The notes under the pieces are model-generated. The model saw nothing but the letters and a program-made list of their open reading frames with translations. It was not told where the DNA came from and searched no databases. From Allium sativum (lineage: Eukaryota; Streptophyta; Magnoliopsida; Asparagales; Amaryllidaceae): 64,000 bases of DNA. This document shows positions 8,692 to 21,258 of this stretch, in pieces; the first letter of the stretch is position 1; each line of letters opens with the position of its first letter. Made by a program: the position numbers and the translations under genes. The stretch is taken from NCBI GenBank assembly GCA_030737875.1, contig CM060915.1:635936786-636000785 (forward strand), in the 5' to 3' direction.

Positions 8692-11600
8692 TGTAATAAC
8701 CCGGAAATGCGAGCCAATTTAAAATTTTTATTTTGGCAATTTTAATGAAGTTTGAACATTTAAAATGATTTATTTTAAATAATAACGACGAAAATTTATT
8801 TTTAATAGAATTCGAACGTATATATTTATATAGATCGTCGTTAGAATATAAATATTTTATTTTAAATATTAAAGGAATTGAAAATGGCGCGGTAGTTCGA
8901 AAATTCGATTTCAAAATTCAAATGAATGTACCGAGTGCAAAATAAACCGGATTTTAGCGAAACCAAAAATATTGGAATCTAAATGAGAGTATCTTTCCAA
9001 CGAATCAGAAAAATTTTAATTTCATAGCGGGAATCAAAAGTTATGCCCAGTTGAAAATTCAGAATAGTCGCTATGGAATTCTGACCCTTAAAAATGGGAA
9101 TTTTGCAAACGACCTCGGTTTTCGACGAAACCACTTTTGTTGGATCCGCGATGTCAAATTATTGCTAGGTTTCAAATTTCATAATTTTTCGAATCGATAT
9201 GTGAGCGCGGCAAAGGAAAACGCTTTTGACCAGTTTCAGTTGATTTTATAATCGACTGGAAAATGGCCAATTTTCAAACGGTCTCAGAATTTGACGAAAA
9301 TAGTTTTGTTAAGACCGTATCATCAATACGAAGCTAGAAAATATTTTTCGGGAATTTTTAGAGTTCGTATGTGACCCCAATAAATTGAAATGCACATTCA
9401 AATTCAATATATGGAGTTATATGTTGATTTTGACGAAAACTGATCAAAATGGTCGAATTAGCCTATGATACATATCCCATTGTGTTCGGAATGGGGGTAA
9501 AATGCTAGGGATGATACGCGGTGGGTCCCGTTTCGAGGTCGAAATAAAAAGTACCTTTTTTGAAATTAAATTAATTAAATAAAATAAAAACCTCTCCCCC
9601 CTCTCTCTATACTCTCAGGCACAACCCCCCCAGGTCGTATTTCAGATCCAAGAAATTAAAAGAAAAAAAAAACACGCTGATGGAAACCGCAATCGCGTTC
9701 TCCTTCGTAGCCGTTGGCACCTCCGCCACCTCCCCAGCCTGCCACGCCCCCATCGATTCCCCCCTCTCGCTCCTCTGTCTCCCCATTCCCCTATTCAAAT
9801 CGCCAGCCCTCTCTCCACTCGATCAACCAAACCACACCGCGAAGCACTACCGCACGAGGACCGCAGCCCACCACCACCACCGGAGCAGGCCCTCCACAGC
9901 CACCATTCTCCCCTAGCCTGCCAGATTTCAGCCCCCCTTTCACCGTATAGTGTAAGTTTTTCTTATTTTTATTAATTTGTTTATTTTCGATTTTAATTCC
10001 TTAGTAAAATTAGGATTTTTTTAGTGTGTTAAAGCTATGATTTTTAAACCATAATGTTGTGATTTTTATGAACATAAAAATAGGATTTTTAAGTGTATGA
10101 TTTCAAAATAAAAATCTAATTTTTATTTGAATAGCTTCGTAAGAAAAATGTGTTTTTTTCTCATATGGAGTAGTGAAGGGAAATATAATTTATACATATT
10201 ACATTAGTTTTAAAATATAATTTTTATATTAGTAGTAGGTTAAAAATATATTTTTTATATTTGTAGAAGGTTAAAAATATAATTTTTATAGTATAAAAAG
10301 AATAAAAATACGATTTTTATATGATATAGATAGTAAAAATTCGATCTTTATATATGTAGCGAAATAAAAATATGATTTTTATTATATACGTTGAGATAGA
10401 AATGTGATTTTTATAGCGATGATATAAAAATTCGATCTTTATATTAGAAATAGATATATAAAAATATAATTTTTATATAGAGAATAGCGTGATAAAAATA
10501 TAATCTTTATTATATGAACACTGTTATAAAAACAGAATTTTTATCTATATAATAGTGGTGTAAAAATAGATTTTTTATCCATATATAGTGATTATAAAAA
10601 TATGATTTTTATAATTTGAATAGTGACATGGAAATATTATTTTTCGTTAGATAAAAATATAATTTTTATTATAAACAGTGGGACAAGGACTGCATTGGAA
10701 TTTCAAATAGATCAAGACGGTTCAGCAGTTCAAAAGCAAAGCACGGCGGAGTGGAACCCTCTGTGAGAACTACTCACTTTAAATTCTATTTTCTAGTTAA
10801 AATATGTATACTAGGATACAGACGGTGCTTAGTAGCACCCGACACCCGTCGTCCATAGACCATGGACGGCTTGTATGCTTGTTTGTTGTGTTGTGAAGTT
10901 TGTTTGTGATGTTGATGTGAAGTGGATAATAAAATATTCATGTGTTGAAATAAATTAATTATCGTTAAAAATATAATTTTTAACGTGAATGTGAATATAG
11001 TGAATGTGAATAAATAAATATTCATTTACAAACCGGATGGTTTGTCTATGTACACCTTTTTGAAAGATATTGATTGAGACGATAAATTTTACACATCGCC
11101 CAACTGCAAAGATAATATTCAGTTTTTGTGGATTGAAACCCCACACGGGTGTTGGGATGATATTTGGCGTACACTAATCCCAATTATTTAGTTGTATGTC
11201 GATCGATTGGTCGACAGACTGTGTAAGCGTTGATTATCTATATCTAATGCTTATGCAGTTGTGTGGTGCACTTTGGATGATGGTTGATTATTTATCGTTG
11301 CTATTTATATACATGTATTGTATGGAATCCATATAATTAACATTATATGGTGATTGACTGGGCCTCATTCCAATTGGGAAATAATGAAGATTATTAAAAA
11401 AAAATCATGTGTTGAATAGAATAAATAGTCATGTGTTGACGATGCTCATGTGTTGAGAATTCATGGGTTGAAAGTGTATTCATGTGTTGAATAAAATATT
11501 TATATAATAAAATTCACCCTTTATTGTAAGTAAGAAGAAATATAGATTCATGTGTTGAATAGAATAAATATTCATTTGTTGAATAGAATAATGAAGTACT

Positions 11601-14600
11601 GAAATATATAAAGCCGTGTTGATTAGAGATGCGCCATTTTGACGTGAGCGATATTTATATCGATTATATTCGTTTTTATAATGAATATAGAAAAGGTAGT
11701 GATTTTAAAATATAACGTTTTGAAAATATTATCATTTATATAGTAATGATATGAAATATTCAATTTTGATTTGAAATTGAATATAGAGTTGAAATTATTT
11801 TGAAAACGAATTTAAAATGATTTATAAAATATGTTTTAAAAAGGAAATCGACGAAATATATAATACATATATATTTTATAAATATAATGGTCTGAATAGA
11901 ACGCGCCGCGCAGCGGCAGTTCGCGAATTTCGACCATTGACTTCGAATTGACATTACGGGAGATCCGACCGTCGGATTCTCCTAAAACCGGAACCCTTGT
12001 GTTCGTATCGAAAATAGCTTTCCAATGAATATTGGAAATTAGAAATCTAACGGTTTGATTTGGAATTATGTCCAAATCAAATTTGGAAAAGGTCGCTGTA
12101 AGTGCAGTTCGATGGCCGTTGATGGAAATCGACTGTACAGGCCTTGATAAAATTATTAAAAATATCAATAATTAGTGTAAAATCATAAGAAATGATTTGA
12201 AAAGAACTGGGATGAAAAACTCCATATTTGAAAAGATAAAAATATATTTTTATCGAGATGAACTAGTTTTGAACTAGAATTAAAATCAATTTATTTTTGA
12301 AATAAATAAATTGAATTTGAATTGGTTTTGAAAATAACCATAATTTCCAATACATATAAAGTGGAAGTGGATTTGAATCGAAATCGTCTTTGGAATATTT
12401 CGATGTTGAATTCTGTGATTATACAGATATTGTTATGGGAATTTGAAAGATATATTTACATCAGTATTTCCAATACGATATTTGTTGGTTTCAAAATGTG
12501 ATATTGAATATAAGCCGGTATATTTTCTATTCAGAGCCTTGTATTTAATATCAAATGTGATTTGGGTTTGTCGTGAATCGTGTTTTAGGTGACATTGGTT
12601 CTTTAACCCAGTTAAAGACAGGATATTGAGTTTTGAGAAGATTAAAACTAAGTAGAGTTTTAATGAATCTTTAATTAGATTGAAAGTGAATTGATAATTT
12701 AAGTTATCAAATCTGAAAAGTGATCGAGAAGGAAGTATCACCAGTTTTTCTCCAAAGCGATAGTTAAATCTTTAATTAGATTTCAACGTGAAATGGTAAT
12801 TAATTTTACCGATAACACCGTGGTGTTAGATATGGAGTATTACCAGTTTTGCTCAAGGGGATGAATAGGTTGGGATTGGGAAATAAAATAAATAATTACT
12901 TCGATGTGGTTCGCTAATCCCAACTAGTTTGGAAAACCATAATATGGTTTGAAATGATATCCAAAGGAAGATTAAAGAATAAATTTAGAAGAATTTATCT
13001 TTGATAAAATTAATGGGAACCTTTCCCTAAGAATGTGAATTTTTGAATAAAAGAATATTCTGAATTGGAATGAGGCATATGATGTGTTTGTGTAACACGT
13101 GTTTATTATATACGCGGTTATTCAGAAAGGCCGGGTTTATACCCATTCTGAATAACCGATTCGACGGTATGTCGAAGATGAAGACGGTGGTTGAAGACCG
13201 GAAGTCTTCACATCGTTTGGGTGATTACTGATGATCCTGATTGGGCTGTACACCCAAGATGAGGGAACCAGTTGGTAATCGTCCAGACGTACTTGGAGAT
13301 CGATGGATATGCGAGGAAAGTGCCTCCGGTTTCGTTCAGGCCCAGAACGAACTTGTAAATGGACTGTGTGTCTGACATTGATTTTATTCTGTATTGATTG
13401 ATCTCTATTAAATATACATCTGTTTGGCAGTGGAGAATTTATTCTCTTGCTTAACGCCCTTCTCTGAGGCGTACGAGCTCAGAGGTTGTATATCGATGGG
13501 CATCAGTCGCATGGCATGAATTGCTAGTGTGGCATGCCTAAGTGGCAAATGATCAAGGCTTCTGTTGAAAAGCAAAGTCTTGTGGTTGATGATCAAAGCA
13601 CAGCCTGTGTGGCATAGCTTTGTGTATAGCGTGAATTCGCAAGCCTCACACCTCGGTATGAGTCAAAAACGGGATAGTGACTCTAGGGAGAGCACGACGT
13701 TTCTTTCTAGCTAGTGGTGGTGTCAGTGCTTAAACTGGCTGACATTTATATACTCTTCACCTGTGTGGTTGTTGGAATGCGAGGCGCCTCGGATATTGGT
13801 CTGTTAGGATCGGGAAACGAGTGTTCAGGAATAACTAATCCTCAAAAGTAAGAGAGGACTGGCCCTGAAGATCCAAGGATCATAGTGGGGTCCTGAGACA
13901 TTTGCTAGAGTGTCTCGAATCGGAGAGGAGCTTGTCCCTTGCCTCGACTCATAACGGAAATCCAATTTCGAATACGTGATATTGCGGTTTTATTTGTAGA
14001 ACCTAGTATGGCGACATAGTGGTATGGGTCATTCATGCCACCTATGATTGATATTTATGATTGAAATTGTTTTGACACTATACATTTATTATAGTATCAA
14101 ATAATGTGTTTTTAACGTATCAAGCATGCTTTGGCTATTATAAGGTAAAAACCCTATCCTCCGGCTTGCGTTGCATTGTGTGATGGGACTTGGGTCTTAT
14201 AATAGCTTCATCTTTCTTTATTTAGCATTGCGCTGTTTGTTTTATGCACTGGTATTCTTGGGAGGAAACTCGTTCCGTGTTATACGGCGTGGTCCCTTGA
14301 TTTACCGAACTTTAAAAACCAATATTAATAACTGTTTTAGTTCTCACACCAGTCACATGACTGACCTGGAGTTTATTGTTTTAACCTAAACTCTGGGTGC
14401 CCCTATTTTCCACACGGGCAGCTAGTAGTTTTGGTTTTGCAGATTTATATTCACAGGATCCTGATTTACAGCTGGAATGATACACGGAAAGCTCTGTATC
14501 CGTGTATTACTTCTAGTTGTGTTTTGTATTATTTTCCGCTGCGATGTATGTAAATGTAATTTAAATCTCTGATATTTGTGAAATGTGTAATATTTATTCA

Positions 14601-14731
14601 TACTCTGTATATTCTTGTATTCTAAAGGAATTTTTGTAATAAACAATGAAATGTTCTTCTGTTGCGTTCCGATGTGTGTTGTCGTCAACGCCATCCGGGG
14701 TTTCCTTACCAGGGAATTTCGGGTCGTCTCA
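8692..14731 (+). repeat. F1-1 3' LTR (6,040 bp)
   Basis: This is the second copy of 1636-7652, with the same order of modules: duplication 9090-9370, GC-rich block 9660-9955 ending in GTAAGT (9952-9957), AT hairpins 10080-10670, CATGTGTTGA cluster 11405-11585, AT palindrome and GC hairpins about 11870-11985, shared end module about 14170-14440. Scattered base differences and short indels separate it from the 5' LTR. A length difference of 23 bp and a mismatched target duplication agree that the insertion is not very recent. Confidence 0.95.
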
Positions 14732-14736
14732 CTAAC
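14732..14736. repeat. Target-site duplication of F1-1, right copy (ctaac)
   Basis: Follows the GTCTCA end of the 3' LTR and differs by one base from 1631-1635. Confidence 0.8.
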
Positions 14737-15800
14737 TCCCCCACTAAGCCGAACCGAACAACACTCCTCAAAATTGACACCTTAATTAAAACCATATCCT
14801 CTACGTCGAACTGTCGGTTTGCCCTCTACTGATCTACATACGACTTTTGTCTGTCTTGAGCTGCCTTCATCCGCCTTCGAATCAAATCTATCTTACCTGA
14901 GGTCTCCCTAACCATGTCAGGCCCAAGTAGAAGTCTATCCATAGGCTCCCACCAACAACTAGGTGATCTTCAAGGTCACCCATACAATGCCTCGAAGGGA
15001 GCCATACCTATACTCGTTTCGTAGATGTTATTATACACGAACTTTACTAATAGAAGATGCTCCTCCAAAGTCCCTCTTAAGTCCAAGATACACACCGCCA
15101 TAGTAAATCATCAATATACCTATTAACCCTCTCCGTCTGACCATTTGTCTGTAGGTGGTAGGCAGTGCTAATTTGTAGCTTTATCCTCAGTGCCTCCAGC
15201 AGGCTCCTCCAAAACTCACTGTTAAAGATGGGGTGTCTATCACTAACAATACTAGAAGGAACTCTATGAAGTTGGACGATCTCTTTAAGATACACTGATG
15301 TCAACCAAGATGTCATACGCTTACTCTTAATCGGGATGAAATGAGCGCTCTTAGTCAACCTATCGACTTTAACCCAAATACTGGTGTTTTCCTTCCTCAA
15401 TTTGGGAAACCCATTTATGATGTCCATCGAGATACTCTCCCACTTCCACTATCGCACATCCAAAGGCTGAAGCAATCCACTAGGCTTCCTTTGCCTAGCC
15501 TTCACACTCTGACAAGTCATACATCTAGTCATGTACTCTGCTACATCCTTCTTCACCCCTGTCCAATGAAAGACCCTCCTCATGTCTCTACACATCTTAG
15601 CACCTCATGTATTGATGGCTATCCTAGAGTGATGAGCCTCCTCTAAAATCGATCTAAAAAAATCATCAACTCGAGGTGCTCATAATCTCCCATCACGATG
15701 TAGCCACCCTTTCTCATCCACATAATACCTAGCAAGGTTACTAGAGGTCTCTCCTCTAATGAGTCGGTCTATGATATCTGCTAACTGTTGATCCTCGCGC
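14737..15800 (-). pseudogene. H1 pol: integrase zinc-binding and catalytic core, broken
   Basis: Read right to left, the order is: the end of the RNase H linker; the zinc-binding part with HHSRIAIN and CMTCQSVK (HHCC type, about 15480-15620); the catalytic core (15077-15427) with WVKVDRLTKSAHF (first Asp), IVSDRHP (second Asp) and NGQTERVNRY (Glu). All three acidic DDE residues are visible. Downstream the frame breaks near 15077, then traces of AALYG-like and QFDVEDMVLIKV sequence lead to RFGLVGEL at the F1-1 insertion site. The protein would join cDNA ends to target DNA, but stops and frameshifts make the gene non-functional. The remaining C-terminal end is at 1257-1635. Confidence 0.88.
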
Positions 15801-15857
15801 TGACTGGATCCAAATGCTCTAAGAGAGTATGTCACACCTCCAACGATGCCCATAATC

Positions 15858-16346
15858 CTAGTGCATAATCCGTAAATGGTTTAAAATTGAATGAAGAGAA
15901 AAACTCTGCCACTCTACGAACAATGGACTCAAATTTATCCTCTGCCTACTTAATGCATCTACCACTACATTCCCCTTTCTTGTGGTATATGATATCTCAA
16001 AGTCATAGGATGTAAGAAACTCCATCCAATGCTGTTGTCGCAAATTAAGATCCTTTTGTGAAAACAAGTACTTGAGATGTTTATGGTCGGTGTATAGATC
16101 AAATCTCTCACCTAATAAATAATGTCTCCAAGACTTAAGCGTAAATACTATTACAGCTAGCTCCAAATGGTGGGTAGGGTAATTCCTCTCATGTACCCTC
16201 AGTTGTATACTCCCGTAGCAGACAACCTTACCCTCTTGCATATGCACCACACCTAAACCTATGCCGCAAGCGTCCATATATACAGTGAACGTACCATCTA
16301 GAAGAGTCAATACTGGAGCTGATGTGAGAGCGTTTTTCAACCTCAA
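15858..16346 (-). pseudogene. H1 pol: RNase H domain
   Basis: An open 162-codon stretch contains the Ty3/gypsy RNase H signature: TVYMDACGIGLGVV (Asp), THHLELAVIVF (Glu), DLYTDHKHLKYLF (Asp) and the tail QQHWMEFLTSYDFEISY...DALSRQ. RNase H degrades the RNA strand after reverse transcription. The catalytic acids are present, but the flanking frames are broken, so this is a domain relic of the pol gene and not a separate gene. Confidence 0.9.
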
Positions 16347-16359
16347 GAATGCATCACCG

Positions 16360-17260
16360 CGGTCAACATCCCAAGAAAATGCTAATTTTTTCTTCGTAAG
16401 GCAGGTAAGCTGAGTTGAGATCCACGCAATATCTTCTATGAAATTTCAATAGTATCTTTCCAAACCTATATAGTTCCTCATCTATATCGCATTCTTGGGG
16501 GATTTTCAATCTTGTACTACGACAACCTTTACAGGATCCACCGCTATACCATGTTTGGAGACAACATTCCCAAAAAACCTCACCGCCTTCCGCCAAAATT
16601 GGTACTTAGAGAACTTCGCCTTTAGCTGGTGTGCACGGACAGTATAAAGGACCTCTCCTAAGTGCAAGGCATGCTCGTCCTTTCTACTCGAGAACACCAA
16701 AATATCGTCAACAAACACTACCACGAACTTATTTAGGAAATCCCCTAAATATGCGGCTCATCAAATAAACAAAATATGTCGGTGCATTGGTAATCCCAAA
16801 AGGCATAACCAACCACTCAAAGAATTCGTTGGGAGTCCTAAAGGTAGTCTTCTCCATGCTATCATCCTCAACCCTAAGCTAATGAAAACCTATAGCCAAA
16901 ATCCACTAGCGAGAAAATTGAATCGCCTACCAACTGATCGAATAAGTAATCTATCCGAGGCAGTGGGTGTCTATTCTTCTTCGTGAGCTTATTCAATTCT
17001 CTATAATCCATAGATAAACTAAGAGAGCTATCTTCCTTAGTCGCAAAGATGACTGGTGCTCCCTAGTTAGAAATACTCCGTCTAGTAAACCCTTTCTCGA
17101 ACAATTTATCCACCTACTTACTAAGCTCCCGCCTCTCCCTCGGATCCATGTAGTGCATTGGCAATGCAACAGGCTTAGAATTCTCCATCAAGTATATCCA
17201 GAAATCAATCTCGCGTCTAGGAGGTATCCTTCTCACATGCTAGAATACGTTTGGAAAGTC
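16360..17260 (-). pseudogene. H1 pol: reverse transcriptase, broken
   Basis: The start of the domain reads VPVFRDFPNVF (about 17240). Motifs then follow in order across two or more frames: [21 protein letters not shown] (about 16950-17010), SLVDFGYRF with the first catalytic Asp, MPFG-like codons near 16800, and VVFVDDILVFS (16690-16724) with the intact catalytic Asp pair. The thumb/connection region continues to about 16360. The frame shifts at least between 16724 and 16900. It once copied RNA to cDNA in virus-like particles; it is now inactive. Confidence 0.87.
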
Positions 17261-17690
17261 TCTAAATACCGGCACCAAACTGAGATCCTCTACAGAAGCA
17301 TATAGGGAATCCAAGAAATTGAGCATGACTGACACTCGTGGGTCACAAGAAATCTTGAGAGTCCTACCCTGAAGCCTCATCACTCTCCTCTCATAGTCAA
17401 GGATGGCGCCATGCATGGCCAGCCAATCCATCCCTAGGATAAGCCTATAACCATAAAACCCAGAACATAAGCATCACAATCAAAATCGATGCCAAGAATA
17501 GAAATCCTCAAACCCTTACGAATCATAGATAAGTGAGTCATACCTCCTATATGGTTTGAGACAATTACAAGAGAAGGAACAAAAGAAGTTTTAGGTGTAG
17601 ACTATAAACAACATAACTAGATATGAAGAATGAGAAGCATCAGAATCAAACAAGGTCCTAATAGGGAAGTCGAAAAGAGAAATCAAATCT
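17261..17690 (-). pseudogene. H1 pol: aspartic protease, active site altered
   Basis: Near 17630-17665 the minus strand encodes TLFDSDASHSSY, where the family has D-S/T-G followed by ASHSF. The active-site Gly is replaced by Asp, which should abolish activity. The domain ends with MDWLAMHGAILDYE (about 17390-17431), the typical MDWL tail of Ty3/gypsy proteases. Stop codons lie between the two parts. Confidence 0.78.
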
Positions 17691-17758
17691 TCTACAGTGA
17701 TCTTCCTATCTCTATCTTGACTACTACCACTGGTCTGAGCCGCCTGAAGCACATGAAT

Positions 17759-18688
17759 CTATACTCCGGATGGACCTGCTCCCTGTCCTTGCCTCCGAAG
17801 GCATTGCCTACTATAATGTCTCATCTGTCCGCATTGAAAGCAAGCACCCTTCTTGGATGTCTTCTTGCAGTCTTTAACAAAGTACACCATCATGCCACAC
17901 CCATGAAACTTCACTTCTTTCTTGATTTGTGCTTTATATGGCTTATCTCCCTTTTTCTTTCCACCTTTGTTGGGCCACCGCTTTTTCTTTTTAAAACTTG
18001 TTTTGGCCACCTCAGTCTTAACCTCATGTGTACTCTCTTTCCTATCCTCTTGCACAAGGTCCATCTCCACTAAAGCCTCAAAAGTTGTACCCATAGGAAT
18101 GTGTGTCAGTGCTAGTCCTTGGAGGGGTTGGTTCAGCCCTGTCGTAAACCTCAATGCCTTTTTATGCACAGTATTAACCAAATCTCCAACTCGTTAAAGT
18201 TATTCACATACTCCTTAACCGACATATCATCCTATCTCAGCATCAAGAATCTTTCCAATTAAATCCCTTCTCAACTTGTGATAAAAACTTTTTATCGAAA
18301 TTATCCATGAACTCATCCTATGTCCTCACGACCTGCTCTGCTCAGCCACCTCCCACCAGTACGACGCCTCTCTTTCAGTTGCTAAGTGGCCAACTGAATC
18401 CTCCTTCTGTCGTCAAGCTCTAATGATCCAAATACACGAATCGGTCTCTTAATCCAGTTATGAGCATCAACAAAACTACCCGATCTAAGAAATGGCTTGC
18501 TGCCCAAAGTAGAAAAAAATATCCTTACAGAGCTTAGAAAAATTAGTTGCTGGATTTGGTGGAACTACTGCGGCTACAGTTGGAGGTAGGGCATTTCCTT
18601 TCTCTTCAGCAGACGCCGTAGCTTCAACATATCAACGGAACCATGCCAGAATCTAAACACCCTCCGAAAAGTTGGGAGCCCCAGACAT
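17759..18688 (-). pseudogene. H1 gag, broken
   Basis: A probable start codon (complement of 18686-18688) opens with MSGAPNF. A stop appears within about a dozen codons, and the capsid region (tracts such as YEREASYWWE, about 18340-18400) is spread over more than one frame. The last 140 codons (17759-18181) are open. They contain a Lys-rich stretch, a decayed knuckle (FHGCGMMVYFVKDC) and one intact CCHC zinc knuckle, CFQCGQMRHYSRQC (17801-17842), which binds RNA in this family. This is clearly a Ty3/gypsy Gag remnant. Confidence 0.85.
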
Positions 18689-18834
18689 TCTGAAAAAGAA
18701 AAGAATTCAAAATGGAGTCAAGGGAATATTGTAGTTGACTTAAGGGGATATTTTTCGAAAACGAGTTTTACTTGAAAATACTTTACTTTTGAAAACACCT
18801 TGTCAAAAGCTTTTCTCTGATCTTGTAACCTTAG
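18689..18834 (-). other. H1 short leader between primer-binding site and gag
   Basis: An AT-rich leader of about 146 bp. It has none of the hairpin elements found in the F1 and F2 internal regions. Confidence 0.55.
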
Positions 18835-18847
18835 GTTTTAATACCAA
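18835..18847 (-). other. H1 primer-binding site, decayed
   Basis: The plus strand reads gttttaataccaa where an intact site would read gctctgataccaa. The three differences are all C-to-T or G-to-A, the pattern left by deamination of methylated cytosine in silenced repeats. Confidence 0.7.
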
Positions 18848-18848
18848 A

Positions 18849-21258
18849 TAAAACCCCCCACACCCCTTAATGTCACTCATATAAGGATGCGTTAAGGTTT
18901 ATGAAACGCTTCGATATAAAGTAACAACGCAAAGACTAAAATTCGCAAGATAAAATATAGAAAACCACGGATTTTTTTTGAAACAACATTAAATAAAGCA
19001 AGTCAAATCACAGTAGTTATTACATTTCTAAAGTACAAAATAGTCATCAACATAAAACCAAATAAATTGTCTCGTGGAAAACCATAATATCAGATTACAT
19101 CAGTATAACCATCTCTCTCAATGTCAACACAATAATTATAAAATGAGAAATGAACCAATACATGAGTCTAAATCCAAGTTGATTTGAAAAAAAAAATCAA
19201 GAATCACTGCTGAGACCCTCCACCCTGCAAACCTTGGGGGTGAGGGGAAGGAGGGGAAAAAGAAAGAGAGAAGGAGAAAACAAACTAGATCAAACATACT
19301 TCTGGTGAGTTCTAGTGATTTCTAGCATGAGCATAACTTAACGAAGCATTAGACAGATGAATAATTCTAAGAATGTAATACATAAAAGTATAAGGCCTTA
19401 AACAAAGTTATATACGAATAAAGATTGGCTTCTCATTCATATCCAAGATTGTCGCACCAACTTACCAAAGATATAATAATTAGGCTTTACCTAATTAATA
19501 ACCGTCGATCAATTCCTACAGCCACAATGCGATAACCCATGAGAGCTATGGAACTCAGGGTTATCAAACTCGAATCCTTTAATTAAAAGGACATAGCCAT
19601 TAATTACAGATGTTAAAACAACTTATTTTCCCCGATCGCCATAATGCACGCTCATCATCTCGCCAGAACGCGTCTGTACTCACTTCGTTTGAAACTCTTA
19701 CTATCCAGTGTAGTAAAGCGTGCCTCGCCTCTACATACTGTGAGACCTCCATAGATGATAATAGGGATACTTCCTTATACGGGTCCTCAACCAAATATGG
19801 AATTGACACAAGTCACCCCTAGACTTGGTCACTATTAGTTTTTCTACTAGGCCACTTAGTTTCCCCAATCAACTCCATATTACCCGAAAGGGCCTAAACT
19901 ATAATATTATTATTTTAGTAGGCCTCTTATTTTCGTGAATCAACCCTACGTTGCTGGAACAGACCTAAACTATGAGCCACTTATTTTCCTCAGTTATCCT
20001 CATGCTGCCGGAACGGACTCCCACTACAAACTTTCTATTTTATTAGACCTTTTATTTTCCTCAATCAGCCCCTAAGTTGCCGGAACATGCCTAAACTATG
20101 AGCTGCTTATTTTCCCCAATCATCACTACGCTACTGGAACAGACTCCACTATCTTAGCTTTTTAATTTTATCTTTAATTTAACATAACACAATTTAATTT
20201 TATTATAAGCCCAATAGAACATCATGTTATATTCCTAGGTTATATTAAACATTCCTAATTAATGTTTATCTTTTTATACAACCCAACCCCACGTTACTTA
20301 GCGTCCAACTAAGTTAACCTATTTGGTTTATATGTTTGCACGTTCTCCAATTACATATTAAATTTATCCCTAGTTTACAATCTAATACTAATATAATATT
20401 TAATCATTTCTAACACAACTATCCCTTTTATTTAATTTCAATATTGTTCCAATTTTAATGCAAAATAACGATAAAGGCCTAAGCACTCTTTAGACTTAAC
20501 CTCAACGCAAATAAAAAGGGAAATGGTTTAGGCTACTCGCTAGGCCTAGACTCAAAAATAAACAAAACAAAAAATAAGGGCATATACCGAACTGTTAATA
20601 AAACCACAATAGTAAAGGGGATAGGAGAAGGAGAATTACTTATGAATAGTAAATAAACGAAAAGAAATTGTCATAAATAGTAAATAAACTACAGTAACTT
20701 TACAGAAAAAATTAAATGCTAAATACAGTAAATAACTATAAACTTTAAAGTTTATGTCTAAATTTTCCTACATAATTTACTAATCTAGAAATCACATAAA
20801 AACTCACAGATCTGATGAAGAGAGCTTCCTCTCCTTTCTTATTCCAGTAGAACCTCCACTCTGGAAGTATTTATAAAAATAAATAACTTCTTTGTCCCTG
20901 TAAAAATTTAATTATTTGGCCCTTTATAATTTTGAGTGTAGGCCGAGGGAAGAAGAAGGAGAAGACGGAAAGAATGGATGTGAAGAAATAAGAGAGGCTC
21001 TGCTGGTTTGTTTATAGGGTTTACTGGGTGTCCTCAACTGTCCAAATTTAGGATTAAATCCAGACCAGCCACATCCTCGACCAATCAGAAAGTGCCACCT
21101 CGGCCCCAGGTTCAAAATTGAACCAATAAAACTAAGCTAGCTTAGAAATAATAACATTGGAACAATATTAATCGTTCACTGTGATACGTGCGTGCCATGG
21201 CACACTAAATTAACATACTGGGTCGACACACCCGACCCCAGTGTCGACCTAGGGCTGA
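18849..21258 (-). repeat. H1 5' LTR, cut at its right side by H2
   Basis: The left edge lies beside the decayed primer-binding site, with an acccc-rich terminus (taaaaccccccacacc) typical of TGTAACACCCC ends. From 20846 it matches the H1 3' LTR at 1 onward, up to about 21258 where the match stops at the H2 LTR. A minus-strand TAAACCCTATAAAC at about 21011-21024 combines telo-box and TATA-like sequence and is a candidate promoter. The intervening part (18900-19840) has no tandem repeat or coding pattern that I can support. Confidence 0.8.
19845..20160 (-). repeat. Five imperfect tandem repeats in the H1 5' LTR
   Basis: Five units of about 50-80 bp follow the pattern TTATTTTCC, CAATCA, CC..ACGTTGC, CGGAACA, GACCTAAACTATGAGC, at about 19849, 19930, 19981, 20044 and 20108. 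The corresponding part of the 3' LTR is outside the window. Confidence 0.7.

Larger units (their letters stand above)
1636..14731 (+). mobile_element. F1-1: complete non-autonomous LTR retrotransposon with giant LTRs
   Basis: This 13,096-bp element has two directly repeated LTRs (1636-7652 and 8692-14731) around a 1,039-bp internal region, so about 92% of it is LTR. It starts TGTAATAACCCGG and its 3' LTR ends GGTCGTCTCA. A primer-binding site (7655-7666) and a polypurine tract (8681-8690) touch the LTRs as required, and 5-bp duplications flank it inside H1 integrase. No gag, protease, reverse transcriptase or integrase codons occur, so it depends on proteins from another element. It fits the broad LARD concept (large retrotransposon derivative), but the internal region is unusually small. 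The LTRs differ by scattered substitutions and short indels (23 bp net), so it is older than F2-1. A second copy with the same internal region starts at 39754. Confidence 0.95.

Noticed and set aside
1636..14731. Simple segmental tandem duplication instead of an element
   Set aside because: Exact TG...CA ends, a primer-binding site, polypurine tract and 5-bp target duplication within integrase codons fit only retrotransposition.
15341..15646. Plus-strand 101-codon frame over H1 integrase
   Set aside because: It is a shadow of the minus-strand integrase codons.
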